The notes below the pieces were generated by a model. It made no database searches and was not told the DNA's origin. It was given only the letters and a program-made list of their open reading frames with translations. A program made the position numbers and the translations under genes. DNA of 33,057 nt from Clostridia bacterium (GTDB lineage: Bacteria; Bacillota; Clostridia; Oscillospirales; CAG-272): contig JAFPWV010000051.1 of assembly GCA_017412675.1 (NCBI GenBank), positions 1 through 33,057 of the forward strand, in the 5' to 3' direction. Shown here one piece after another: positions 25,617-33,057 of this stretch (position 1 is the first letter of the stretch; each line of letters starts with the position of its first letter).

Positions 25617-27077
25617 TTGAAAGGAATCAAACGGACAATCGCGCTTTTCATGGTCTGTATGATGATCGCTGCGTGTTCTCAGGCAGCAGGATCACCGGAG
25701 GACGCCGGACAGCAGGGAACTCCCGTTGCGGTTCGGATGGAACCCGAGACGGAGGAGGAGCCGCAGGAGCTTTCACTTTCGGAACGGACGGGCGTGCCGG
25801 AGGGGACGGACTTCGGTGGATGGAATTTCAACGCGCTTGTTTATACCAATGCCAACTGGGGCTGGGATGAAATCATCTACGAAGAACTGACGGGGGAATC
25901 CCTGAACGATGCGTTCTATAACCGCAACCTTCTTGTGGAGTCGTTATTGAATATCTCGATTACGCAAACGGCACGCGACGCGGGAGCGCTTACCGGACTC
26001 TACAAAAGCAGCGTGACGGCGGGGGACAGCGCATACGCCGCCGGGTGGCTCCGGCAGAAAGAAGCGGCCGGATGTGCCATGTCCAATCTCTGTCTGGATC
26101 TTAACACCCTCGAACCTGTCGACCTTACACACCCCTGGTGGGATTATCATTCCGTGGAAGACACGACGATGGGCGGGAAGAATTATCTGGTCGCGACGGA
26201 TATCTCCATCGCCGACAAGGACGCAATCTGGGTCATCTATTTCGATAAGCAGATTCTGGAGGATGTCGGCCTCGAATCTCCCTATGAACTTGTTGACAGC
26301 GGGCGCTGGACGCAGGACAAGATGATGGAGATGATGGATGCGGCCGTTCTGGACATGGACGGCGACGGCAAGATGGGGAAGCGCGACCGTTGGGGTCTTC
26401 TGACGCATTCGGAGAACTTCGCCGCATCATGGCTTGCTGCGGGGGAGAAAATCGTGAGCCTCAACGCAGACGGCCTGCCCGAAGCGACATACGAAAACGA
26501 ACGGTTCTATGATGTCTGGGATAAGACATTGAAGCTGATGAAATCAGACAGCTGTTATTATCATGACATCGGGTATATTTCCTCCGGTCTCCGCGACGGA
26601 AACACCCTGTTTGCCACCGAAGTGATTGCGTTTCTGCGCGTGTATCGTGTCAACGAACGGGATTTCGGCGTCATCCCGATGCCGAAATACGAGGAAACGC
26701 AAAAGGATTATCACACCTATGTCGCGGAAGGGACGGGATTGATGATCGTCCCGAAGACGACGGAGGATGGCAGCCGTCTCGGTATGGTGCTCGAGGTGCT
26801 CGGCGCGACCGGGCAGGACTCCATCCTTCCCGCGTATTATGACGTCTGCATTAAGACACGGGATTCCCGCGATGAGGAGAGCGGTCGGATGCTCGATATC
26901 TGCTTCACGACACGCTGCTACGATCTCGGTTTGATGTTCAACTGGGGCGGCGTCGTCTCGACCCTCAAGGATACTGCGCCGGACAATCTCTCAAAGGCGT
27001 TCGCGTCCACCCGCAAGGGCTTTAAGAAAAACATGGCCAAGGCATTTGAAAGCCTTGGTATCGATACGGGAAATTAA
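25617..27077 (+). CDS. Extracellular solute-binding lipoprotein (ABC sugar uptake)
   Basis: 486 residues. TTG 25617 is the likely start because AAAGGAG ends 7 bases before it and the signal peptide begins there; the in-frame ATG at 25596 would place the RBS inside the coding region. Lipobox IAAC gives C20. The linker is short. The binding-protein body shows NDAFYNRNLLVESLLNISIT, HPWWDYH, a Ca-loop-like DMDGDGKMGKRD followed by WGLL, FGVIPMPKYEE, and AYYDVCIKTRDSRDEES, all shared with the paralogues at 20248-21783 and 1-1412. It should bind the oligosaccharides that the GH51 enzyme (17 bases downstream) degrades, probably arabino-oligosaccharides. No permease genes follow. Regulation by the divergent AraC gene is likely. 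Confidence 0.92.
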   Translation: MKGIKRTIALFMVCMMIAACSQAAGSPEDAGQQGTPVAVRMEPETEEEPQELSLSERTGVPEGTDFGGWNFNALVYTNANWGWDEIIYEELTGESLNDAFYNRNLLVESLLNISITQTARDAGALTGLYKSSVTAGDSAYAAGWLRQKEAAGCAMSNLCLDLNTLEPVDLTHPWWDYHSVEDTTMGGKNYLVATDISIADKDAIWVIYFDKQILEDVGLESPYELVDSGRWTQDKMMEMMDAAVLDMDGDGKMGKRDRWGLLTHSENFAASWLAAGEKIVSLNADGLPEATYENERFYDVWDKTLKLMKSDSCYYHDIGYISSGLRDGNTLFATEVIAFLRVYRVNERDFGVIPMPKYEETQKDYHTYVAEGTGLMIVPKTTEDGSRLGMVLEVLGATGQDSILPAYYDVCIKTRDSRDEESGRMLDICFTTRCYDLGLMFNWGGVVSTLKDTAPDNLSKAFASTRKGFKKNMAKAFESLGIDTGN

Positions 27078-27094
27078 AACAGGAGGATACCATC

Positions 27095-28618
27095 ATGTAC
27101 AAACTGACCATTCACGGCGACGACCGGATCGCGAAGATCGAACCGGAGCTCTACGGACACTTCACCGAACACATCGGCGGCGTCTTCTACGACGGGATCT
27201 GGGTGGGCGAGGACTCGAAGGTCCCGAACATCCGCGGGCTTCGGCTCGCGCTCGTCGAGAAGCTGAAAGCCATCGGCGCGCCGGTCATCCGCTGGCCGGG
27301 CGGATGCTTTGCCGAAACCTACGACTGGCGCGACGGCATCGGTCCCCGCGACATGAGGCCGACCCGCATCAACTGGTGGCGCAACGCGGACGGACGCTAC
27401 GAGCCGAACACCGTCGGGACGCATGAGTTCGTGGACTTCTGCCGCCTTGTCGGCGCGGAACCGTATTTTGCCGCGAACATCACCTCGCTCACGCCCCTCG
27501 CCATCCGCGACTGGATGGACTACTGCAACTCCCCCGCCGGTACGACGACGCTTGCGAAGGAGCGCGAACAGAACGGTGCGCGGGAACCCTTCGGCGTCAA
27601 GTACTGGGGCGTCGGGAACGAGACCTGGGGCGGCGGCGGGAATATGACGGGCGAGATGTACGCCCACGAATACCGCAAATACGCCGTCATCATGGAGAAC
27701 GCGTATCCGAAGGCCGAGCTGATCTGCTCCGGCGCGGACCACGACGACTGGCATTGGGCGAACGACGTCCTCCGTGTCCTCGAACCGTCCAACCGGATCC
27801 TGAGCGGCCTGTCCCTGCATTTCTACTGCGGCACGGCGGGCGGCGCCGTGACCTTCACCGAGGAGGAGTGGTACCGTCAGCTGCGGCAGGCGCTGGACGT
27901 CGAGCGGGCGATCGAGCGCAACTGGGGCTTCGTCGTCGGCTACGGCATGGAGAAGCGCGCGCGCCTCGTGATCGACGAGTGGGGATGCTGGCACCGCGGA
28001 GGGTCCGGCCCGTCGACCCACATGAAGGAATACGGCATCGAGCCCGCGCCGAACAACCCGAACGGGGTGCAGAACCTCTTCGAGCAGCAGTCCACCATGC
28101 GCGACGGCATCGTGGCGGCGGCGACGCTCAATCTCTTCAACAACCACGCCGAAAAGATCAAGATGGCGACGGTCGCGCAGCTCGTGAACAACCTCCACTG
28201 CCTCTTCCTTGCGGGCGGGGAACACCTCATCACGACGCCGACGTATCACGTCTTTGACATGATGAAGAGTCACATGGGCGGCGACGCGCTCCGGGTGTCC
28301 GGCGACCGCGGCGAGATCGCACGGGAGAAATACGGGATCCCCGGCCTCTCTGTCAGCGCGTCGGTGAAGGACGGGATGCTGACCGTCACGCTCGCCAACC
28401 TCAGCGTGACCGAGGCGGCCGACGTGCGGCTGAATTTCTCCGAGCTCGCGCCCGCGCAGGAAGCCGAACGCCTCACCCTGACGGCGGACGATCCGCACGC
28501 GCACAACACCTACGACGATCCGGACCGGGTCGCGCTCCGGCGGGAGACCGTCCCCTTCGACGGGACCGTGACCGTTCCTGCCTTCTCCGCCGTGACGGTG
28601 AAGGTGCGGGTGGCATAA
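27095..28618 (+). CDS. abfA: GH51 alpha-L-arabinofuranosidase
   Basis: 507 residues, ATG 27095 with AGGAGG. It starts with IEPELYGHFTEHIGGVFYDGIWVG, the GH51 opening. VIRWPGGCFAETYDWRDGIG leads into the barrel; WGVGNETWG carries the acid/base E176 and LVIDEWGCW the nucleophile E295, both at the positions typical of intracellular GH51 enzymes. The beta-sandwich C-terminal domain ends FSAVTVKVRVA. It is retaining and releases alpha-L-arabinofuranose from arabinan or arabinoxylan oligosaccharides. No signal peptide. It is co-transcribed with the binding lipoprotein 17 bases upstream. The last 30 coding bases before the final Ala codon are repeated at 31308-31337. Confidence 0.96.
   Translation: MYKLTIHGDDRIAKIEPELYGHFTEHIGGVFYDGIWVGEDSKVPNIRGLRLALVEKLKAIGAPVIRWPGGCFAETYDWRDGIGPRDMRPTRINWWRNADGRYEPNTVGTHEFVDFCRLVGAEPYFAANITSLTPLAIRDWMDYCNSPAGTTTLAKEREQNGAREPFGVKYWGVGNETWGGGGNMTGEMYAHEYRKYAVIMENAYPKAELICSGADHDDWHWANDVLRVLEPSNRILSGLSLHFYCGTAGGAVTFTEEEWYRQLRQALDVERAIERNWGFVVGYGMEKRARLVIDEWGCWHRGGSGPSTHMKEYGIEPAPNNPNGVQNLFEQQSTMRDGIVAAATLNLFNNHAEKIKMATVAQLVNNLHCLFLAGGEHLITTPTYHVFDMMKSHMGGDALRVSGDRGEIAREKYGIPGLSVSASVKDGMLTVTLANLSVTEAADVRLNFSELAPAQEAERLTLTADDPHAHNTYDDPDRVALRRETVPFDGTVTVPAFSAVTVKVRVA
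28583..28612 (+). repeat. Left copy of a 30-base direct repeat (3' end of the GH51 gene)
   Basis: Coding for the residues FSAVTVKVRV at the end of GH51. It matches 31308-31337 at 29 of 30 positions (G versus A at the twelfth base). The two copies bracket the lipoprotein gene at 28990-31302; start-to-start distance is 2725 bases. Confidence 0.85.
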
Positions 28619-28665
28619 GGCTGTCTGAGAGTGACGGTACGCCGGACAGGCACACGGCGATATCG

Positions 28666-28703
28666 GGAGCTGCTTTCCAAAGAAGCGGCTCCTGTTTCTC
28701 TTT
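28666..28703 (+). terminator. Intrinsic terminator after the GH51 gene
   Basis: GGAGCTGCTT (28666-28675) pairs with AAGCGGCTCC (28683-28692), one T-G pair, 7-base loop, followed by TGTTTCTCTTT. It ends the solute-binding/GH51 operon. Confidence 0.8.
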
Positions 28704-28806
28704 GACGCCCGCCGCGGGAACATTTGTGAAAAAACTGTAAATAGTGCAGGAAATTTGAAACAAAATGCGATTTCGGTCGTCTTTATAACATAAAAGCGGA
28801 AAACCG

Positions 28807-28835
28807 TTGACGCGCCGCAAAATTGTTGATATAAT
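28807..28835 (+). promoter_or_regulatory. Sigma-A promoter for the propeller/binding-protein gene
   Basis: TTGACG (28807-28812), 17-base spacer, TATAAT (28830-28835), a near-consensus match. The -10 again sits in TTGATATAATA, as at 3743-3753. The leader to the ATG at 28990 is about 150 bases. Confidence 0.8.
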
Positions 28836-28989
28836 ACTTCTGGGCGGAAAACGGGGACAGTCTGATTCGCTGGTCGTATGATCGTCTCGGTAGTACTGCC
28901 GCATGGGCGGACCGATACGGGTTTGTTCTGTCATGGATGGGCGAATCTGCCGATGTTGATATCATGATCCGAATCGCGGAGAGTTTGAA

Positions 28990-31302
28990 ATGAACATAGC
29001 ACGTTTTCATATAAAGCATGTGGTTTTCGCATTGCTTATCCTGTCGCTTTTGTTTGCGGCATCCGGCTGTCAGAAAAACAGCCGTCGTGTCGATAAAAAC
29101 GAAAAAGAAGCCGCCCCCATCACCGGCATCTTTACCTCAGCCGAGCCTTCCATCCCGGACGGTTTTCAGATGCTGCCCTTGGTAGAGCCGTATGTCGAAG
29201 AGGACGGAACGATCACCGTCTATTCCCAGACGAAAACGGAGGAAGAGGGAGAGGACGGTTTTGTCTGGCGCACGACGGCGTATCTCATGAAGCTGTCCAT
29301 GGACGGCGAACTCCTTGAATCAACAGAGTTTCCGCTTCCCCTCGATGTGGTCATGACCGGTGCGATCACCGAAGAGGCGGTCTATCTGGCGGAAAGCTCC
29401 GTCAATTCGACGGTGGTGTGGCGGATCGACCGGACAACGGGTGAGCAAAGCTCCACCGGGGACGGCATCGCGGTTTTCGGCTCCCCGGATTATTATCTAC
29501 AGCAGATCGTCACCGATAGTGCCGGCCGTCTCTGCTGCACGGACAATGACTCCCTGATCGTTCTGAATCCCGATCTTTCCCTCGCGTTCTCGCTCCGTTT
29601 TCCCCATACGGTTCAGTCCATCGTCCGAGGTCAGGGCGGGACGATCTGGGGAGCTTACCGGGACGGAGCGGCTGTGTACGCCATGAGAATCGATTCCGAC
29701 AAGCAGGAGATCCGTGAGACGATTCCGCTGATGAACGGAGGAAATCCAACCACTTTTCACCTGATTCATCAAATCGGATCGGGCAGCGGCTGTTCCTTCT
29801 GTTATGCGGATGAAGAAGCGCTCTGGGGCGTCACGGAAACTGCGGAGGGCGAGCTGACGCAAAGTAAGATGATCGATCTCGTAGCCTCCGGGATCGCCCA
29901 GTTCCATAAGCTGTATGAGCTGGGAGGCCTCTATCCGGAAGGGCTGTATCCTGTCGCGATGATCGGGGCGGATCGGTTTCTGGCAGTTCGGTGCGATGAA
30001 TCGCGGGAAATGGGTCCCGTCCTGTTTCGGCATGGAGAAGACCTGGATCCGGAGGATGTGACCACGATTCTTCTCGCGCACTCGATTGCCTTAACACCGA
30101 AAATGGTTTCCCTGATCAAGGACTGGAACGCAGAGCACCCGCTGATCCGGATCGAAACGGTCGATTACAGTTCTGACACCACGAATGATGATCGGTTCGG
30201 CGGAGAGGCAAAAATCTGTTTTGATATGCTCAACGGCGGATTCCGGCCGGATATCATTCTGACCGACGCGCCTTCCTTTAAGAAGTCGGACCGTTCGGTC
30301 ATGACCTTTGTTACCCAGCATAACCTGTACGTCGATCTTGCGCCGTACCTCGAAAAGGATGACAAAATCAATTACGAAACGCTTTACGGACTGGTTCCGC
30401 GCAGTTTCGACGACGGACAGGGCGGTATGTGGGGGATCACGACGGGATTTACCATCCAGATGATGGCGGCAAATCCGAATTTCCTCGGGGAAATCGCCCA
30501 AAAGGGGACATGGACGATCGACGAGTGGCTCGATATCTATGAGTCGATCCCGCCGGATGTTGAGATGTATCATCAGCAGGTCCGTGCCTGGGGCGTGTGG
30601 AACTACATCAAGGAAGGATATGCCGCTTTCATAAAGGACGGCGTCTGTTCCTTTGATTCACCGCAGTTCATCCGGTTTCTGAAGCTGATGGCGAAGGTCC
30701 CGAAGGACTATGACACATGGAAACGCACCTCCCCGTTCGCGGATTTGAATCATCAGGAGGCGTTCCGAAGCGGAAAAGCGGTTGTCGACAATTCGTTGAT
30801 GTTTGCCGGACTGAATTACGTAAGCTACCATGGCCTCATCAGGCAATGGAATGCGGAAGCAAAAGGGGAATCGGTTCTCATCGGTTTCGCGACGGACAGC
30901 GGAATCGGCATCCGCACGAAGCCATACGACATCATCGTTATCACGAAATACGCACAGGATCCCGATCTTTGCTTCGAGGTTGTGAAAGCGCTGAATTCCG
31001 TGAAATACATCAGCCCGTCCGGCGGCTCGGATCCGATGTTTGCGCTGCGTACCCTGGAGGAAGAAGCGCTTGAAAAATACGACGGTACGCCGATCCGGGA
31101 CATGATCACAGATGAAATGTACGAACGGGTGAACCGTTTCTTCGACGAAAGCGGAGAGCCCATGCTGGAATATGTTCCGGAGGCGATCTGGGAAATCATC
31201 GAAGAAGAATCGTCCGCCTATTATGCCGGCCACGGCACCGCGGAAGACTGCGCAAAGAAGATCCAGTCAAGAGCATCGCATTGGGTGGCGGAGCATCAGT
31301 AA
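28990..31302 (+). CDS. Lipoprotein: N-terminal propeller-like domain fused to a solute-binding domain
   Basis: 770 residues, ATG 28990 with GGAGAG. The lipoprotein signal ends ASGC (C27). Residues about 50-360 are a run of short beta repeats with propeller character (TAYLMKLSMDGELLE, TVVWRIDRTTGE, QQIVTDSAGRLCC, SIVRGQGGTIWGAYRDG, VYAMRIDSD). Residues about 365-770 form a solute-binding-like domain (ILLAHSIALTPKMVSLIKDWNAEHP, PDIILTDAP, NLYVDLAPYLEKDD, YGLVPRSFDDGQGGMWGI, GTWTIDEWLDIYES). Ordinary binding proteins are 400-550 residues, so this is a fusion, probably a surface sensor or capture protein. Base composition is visibly less GC-rich than the GH51 and GH5 neighbours, and the gene is bracketed by a 30-base direct repeat, so it may be an acquired cassette. 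Ligand unknown. Confidence 0.85.
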   Translation: MNIARFHIKHVVFALLILSLLFAASGCQKNSRRVDKNEKEAAPITGIFTSAEPSIPDGFQMLPLVEPYVEEDGTITVYSQTKTEEEGEDGFVWRTTAYLMKLSMDGELLESTEFPLPLDVVMTGAITEEAVYLAESSVNSTVVWRIDRTTGEQSSTGDGIAVFGSPDYYLQQIVTDSAGRLCCTDNDSLIVLNPDLSLAFSLRFPHTVQSIVRGQGGTIWGAYRDGAAVYAMRIDSDKQEIRETIPLMNGGNPTTFHLIHQIGSGSGCSFCYADEEALWGVTETAEGELTQSKMIDLVASGIAQFHKLYELGGLYPEGLYPVAMIGADRFLAVRCDESREMGPVLFRHGEDLDPEDVTTILLAHSIALTPKMVSLIKDWNAEHPLIRIETVDYSSDTTNDDRFGGEAKICFDMLNGGFRPDIILTDAPSFKKSDRSVMTFVTQHNLYVDLAPYLEKDDKINYETLYGLVPRSFDDGQGGMWGITTGFTIQMMAANPNFLGEIAQKGTWTIDEWLDIYESIPPDVEMYHQQVRAWGVWNYIKEGYAAFIKDGVCSFDSPQFIRFLKLMAKVPKDYDTWKRTSPFADLNHQEAFRSGKAVVDNSLMFAGLNYVSYHGLIRQWNAEAKGESVLIGFATDSGIGIRTKPYDIIVITKYAQDPDLCFEVVKALNSVKYISPSGGSDPMFALRTLEEEALEKYDGTPIRDMITDEMYERVNRFFDESGEPMLEYVPEAIWEIIEEESSAYYAGHGTAEDCAKKIQSRASHWVAEHQ

Positions 31303-31370
31303 AACCATTCTCCGCCGTAACGGTGAAGGTGCGGGTGTGAGTACACCCTAACGAATCAGAAAAACCATTC
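31301..31370 (+). repeat. 10-base direct repeats flanking the GH51-tail remnant
   Basis: AAAACCATTC occurs at 31301-31310 and again at 31361-31370, exactly 60 bases apart. The first overlaps the stop codon of the propeller gene. The copies flank the 31308-31337 remnant and may mark a recombination joint. Confidence 0.6.
31308..31337 (+). repeat. Right copy of the 30-base direct repeat: relic of a GH51 3' end
   Basis: Matches 28583-28612 at 29 of 30 bases and, read in the same frame, still encodes FSAVTVKVRV followed by a TGA. It has no start or RBS and lies in the 102-base gap before the GH5-like gene. It is best read as the leftover end of a GH51 gene or as the second arm of a cassette insertion. 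Confidence 0.8.
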
Positions 31371-31404
31371 GGCGTCCAGCGAAGGCGAGAAAGGAGCTTA
31401 TCCG

Positions 31405-32889
31405 ATGCGGATGAACACCAAATTCAGATCGGTCCGCGGAAATGCTCTTCCAGGAAAGATCCTGCTCGTATGCACCGCCGTATGGCTTTTCGCCGTGTCC
31501 GTCGCGCTTGCGTCATGCACAAGCCGGCCTCTGGCTGAACCGACTGCGGCGTCCGAAAGCGTCCCGGCGGATGGGACACCGGTGCTGGAAGAGCCCCCCG
31601 GAGAAGAACCCTGTGCAGATAAAAACGAATCCGACCTTACAATCACGGGAGGACAAACCATGTCGGCTTTCTTTGATCTCGCGATCCCCTTTCCGAGCGA
31701 CAGGAACCCGTCGCACCTCGGCCTGCACGTCGCCGACGGGGGTGAGATCCAGCTCGCCGGGAAACGGTTCTGCGGCTTCGGCGTGAACTATTTCGGCGCG
31801 TTTGCCCATTACTGGTACGATGATTTCGATCACACCCCGTTCGTCGATGCGTTCGCCAAACTGAAGGAATACGGCGTGGATTTCGTCCGCATGCCCTTCG
31901 GCGGGTACTGGACGGACTATTACGAAGCGTTCGCCAAGGACCCCGACGCCGTCCTGCGCTATCTCGACCGCGTGGTGGAGGAAGCGGAGAAGGCGCACAT
32001 CGGGATCATCGTCTCCCTGTTCTGGCACGATACCGCCCTGCCCCTTCATCTCGGGGAACACCGTTCGGCGATGGGCGATCCCGGGAGCGAGACGGTGAAA
32101 TTCGCGCTCGCCTACACCGCCGCGATCGTCAGCCGGTACGCCTCCTCGCCCGCCGTCTGGGCATGGGAGATCGGAAACGAATACAATCTCTCCGCCGACC
32201 TCTGCGACACCGCCGATTGGAACTGGCTGAGCGGGTATCCGGGTGAGAAGCCGACGGGCTTTGATTACTATTCCTCCGACGAAATGATCGCGTTCTATAC
32301 CCTGATCGGCTCGAAGATCCGCGAATACGACGGGTGGCGCATGATCGAGAGCGGGAACGGGGAAATGCGGTCCTTTGCCAGGGCGAGCGCCGAGCGGTCC
32401 CGCAAAATGAACCAGGAGAAGCATTCGTGGACGGTGGACTGGACGACGAACACCCGGCGCGATTTCGACGAAATGAACGCACGGATGACGCCGGATCCCC
32501 TCGACTGCGTCTGTTTCCACCTGCAGCACGGGACGGGGGACGGAACCGGAAAATACGTCGAAACGATGGCTCCGTGGGGGAAGACCGTGACCCAGCGGGA
32601 GTACTTCACCGCGTATAAAGAGGCGGCGGACGCCTGCGGGAAGGCCTGCATCTTCGGCGAGATGGGCGACTACATGGACATGAACAGTGCGCCGGACCTC
32701 GAAGAGCACTTCCGCGGCCTGATCGACGACATCCGGGCCTCCGGCATCCAGATCGCCCTGACCTGGCAGTTCCAGGATTTCACCGACGCGGGGGCTGACG
32801 GCATGAAGCTGAGCGTACTCGGCGAGGCGAACGCGGCGTACAAGGCGGACGGGGTCTCTGACAGCGAGGCTGCGTTTTTCAAGGGATGA
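31405..32889 (+). CDS. GH5-like glycoside hydrolase lipoprotein
   Basis: 494 residues, ATG 31405 with AAAGGAG 8 bases upstream. The N-terminus is a lipoprotein signal (lipobox ALASC, C38) and a Pro/Glu/Ala linker to about residue 80. The TIM barrel starts at about 105: EIQLAGKRFCGFGVNYFG, then VDFVRMPFGGYW, VWAWEIGNEYN with acid/base E259, and CIFGEMGDY with nucleophile E419, the GH5 order. GH5 enzymes cleave beta-glucans, mannans or related chains; the subfamily was not determined. An in-frame ATG at 31660 (M86) has its own strong Shine-Dalgarno sequence, just before the catalytic part, so a shorter cytoplasmic form is possible. The gene ends 44 bases before an insertion-sequence terminus. 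Confidence 0.85.
   Translation: MRMNTKFRSVRGNALPGKILLVCTAVWLFAVSVALASCTSRPLAEPTAASESVPADGTPVLEEPPGEEPCADKNESDLTITGGQTMSAFFDLAIPFPSDRNPSHLGLHVADGGEIQLAGKRFCGFGVNYFGAFAHYWYDDFDHTPFVDAFAKLKEYGVDFVRMPFGGYWTDYYEAFAKDPDAVLRYLDRVVEEAEKAHIGIIVSLFWHDTALPLHLGEHRSAMGDPGSETVKFALAYTAAIVSRYASSPAVWAWEIGNEYNLSADLCDTADWNWLSGYPGEKPTGFDYYSSDEMIAFYTLIGSKIREYDGWRMIESGNGEMRSFARASAERSRKMNQEKHSWTVDWTTNTRRDFDEMNARMTPDPLDCVCFHLQHGTGDGTGKYVETMAPWGKTVTQREYFTAYKEAADACGKACIFGEMGDYMDMNSAPDLEEHFRGLIDDIRASGIQIALTWQFQDFTDAGADGMKLSVLGEANAAYKADGVSDSEAAFFKG
31647..31662 (+). promoter_or_regulatory. Internal ribosome binding site and start inside the GH5-like gene
   Basis: GGGAGGA (31647-31653), 6-base spacer, ATG (31660-31662), in frame as residue 86. 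It is as good as the binding sites of true starts in this window. The residues TGGQTM are its translation. It is either a relic of the original start or an active second start. Confidence 0.6.
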
Positions 32890-32967
32890 TCCTCTTTACG
32901 AAAAAAGCCGTTTCCTTTGAACCGCTCCATTTTGTACGGACAGCACAAAAAAGCAACTGAAACGCAA

Positions 32968-33057
32968 TCAAGCGCAGAACTGATTCCGGAACTCCACCGG
33001 AGTCAGTTTTGTCTTTGACTGGAGCCTGACATGGTTGTAGAAGTGAATGTATTCGTC
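32968..33057 (-). CDS. IS3-family transposase, C-terminal 29 residues only
   Basis: Partial; the N-terminus lies outside the window and the TGA is at 32970-32968. The visible residues read DEYIHFYNHVRLQSKTKL followed by TPVEFRNQFCA. The pattern D-E-Y-I-x-F-Y-N, K-T-K-L-T-P-x-E-(F/Y)-R is the conserved end of IS3/IS150-type integrase-core transposases. Confidence 0.88.
   Translation of the reverse strand, partial: DEYIHFYNHVRLQSKTKLTPVEFRNQFCA
32978..33010 (+). terminator. Terminator-like hairpin inside the transposase 3' end
   Basis: AACTGATTCCGG (32978-32989) pairs with CCGGAGTCAGTT (32997-33008), one G-T pair, 7-base loop, then TTTTGTCTTT on the plus strand. It would end transcripts from the GH5-like gene and block read-in to the insertion sequence. 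Confidence 0.6.

Larger units (their letters stand above)
28619..28989 (+). other. Intergenic region: terminator, promoter and long leader
   Basis: 371 bases without a gene. It holds the GH51 terminator (28666-28703), an AT-rich stretch, the promoter at 28807-28835, and a leader of about 150 bases before the next gene. A possible 29-codon leader frame starts at ATG 28878, but no convincing RBS supports it. No riboswitch class was recognised. Confidence 0.6.
32933..33057 (-). mobile_element. End of an IS3-family (IS150-like) insertion sequence
   Basis: The outer terminus begins at 32933 with TGTACGGACAGCACAAAAAAG, written here as the stretch starting TGTACGGACA and running into an A-rich tract; this is the IS150-type terminal pattern (TGTACTGACC). 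The transposase C-terminus follows on the minus strand. The element continues past the window, so its other end and any target duplication cannot be seen. Confidence 0.75.

Noticed and set aside
28878-28967. 29-codon leader peptide before the propeller/binding-protein gene
   Set aside because: No clear RBS and no regulatory codon run; not enough to call.
1-33057. CRISPR arrays, tRNA or rRNA genes
   Set aside because: No regularly spaced repeats, cloverleaf sequences or rRNA motifs were seen on either strand.

Overview
The window is GC-rich bacterial DNA that looks like an uncultured gut or rumen Clostridia-type Bacillota. This rests on strong AGGAGG-type ribosome binding sites, sigma-A promoters with 17-base spacers, many lipoproteins, ABC-type solute-binding proteins rather than SusC/SusD pairs, a membrane-anchored MerR regulator and a CPBP protease. 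The content is almost entirely a glycan-use region. No tRNA, rRNA or CRISPR array was seen.

Layout. (1) 1-3627, minus strand: a GH95-like enzyme followed by a solute-binding lipoprotein that runs off the left edge. (2) 3802-13462, plus strand: a probable eight-gene operon driven by a promoter at 3724-3752 and ended by a hairpin at 13483-13514. It encodes an unassigned alpha/alpha-barrel protein, a GH20-like enzyme, a URO-D superfamily protein, a low-molecular-weight tyrosine phosphatase, a TfoX-N protein, a GH101-like enzyme with a frameshift, a second URO-D superfamily protein and a LysM-anchored 5'-nucleotidase. (3) 13617-16148: a GH116 enzyme with its own promoter. (4) 16245-17895: a MerR regulator with membrane segments and a zinc ribbon, overlapping a CPBP protease gene. 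(5) 24404-17956, minus strand: a four-gene operon of a GH106-like enzyme, a solute-binding lipoprotein, a GH99/WbsX-like enzyme and a lipoprotein Ntn hydrolase. (6) 24597-28618: an AraC regulator divergent from a solute-binding lipoprotein plus GH51 arabinofuranosidase operon. (7) 28990-32889: a propeller-plus-binding-protein lipoprotein and a GH5-like lipoprotein. (8) 32933-33057: the end of an IS3-family insertion sequence.

How it fits together. Surface lipoproteins probably capture oligosaccharides, and mostly cytoplasmic glycoside hydrolases (no signal peptides on the GH95, GH20, GH101, GH116, GH106, GH99-like and GH51 proteins) trim them. The families suggest mixed diets: host-type fucose, HexNAc and O-glycans, and plant arabinose, rhamnose and beta-glucans or mannans. 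No permease genes lie in the window, so the binding proteins must use transporters encoded elsewhere.

The most interesting points are: two URO-D-like proteins that keep the His-x-Cys of corrinoid methyltransferases but lack the second Cys, inside a glycosidase operon; a 30-base direct repeat (copying the 3' end of the GH51 gene) that brackets the propeller/binding-protein gene like a removable cassette; a GH5 gene whose secretion signal appears to have been added upstream of an older start site that still has its Shine-Dalgarno sequence; and a textbook MerR promoter with a 19-base spacer and perfect dyad. Both edges of the window drop in GC content.
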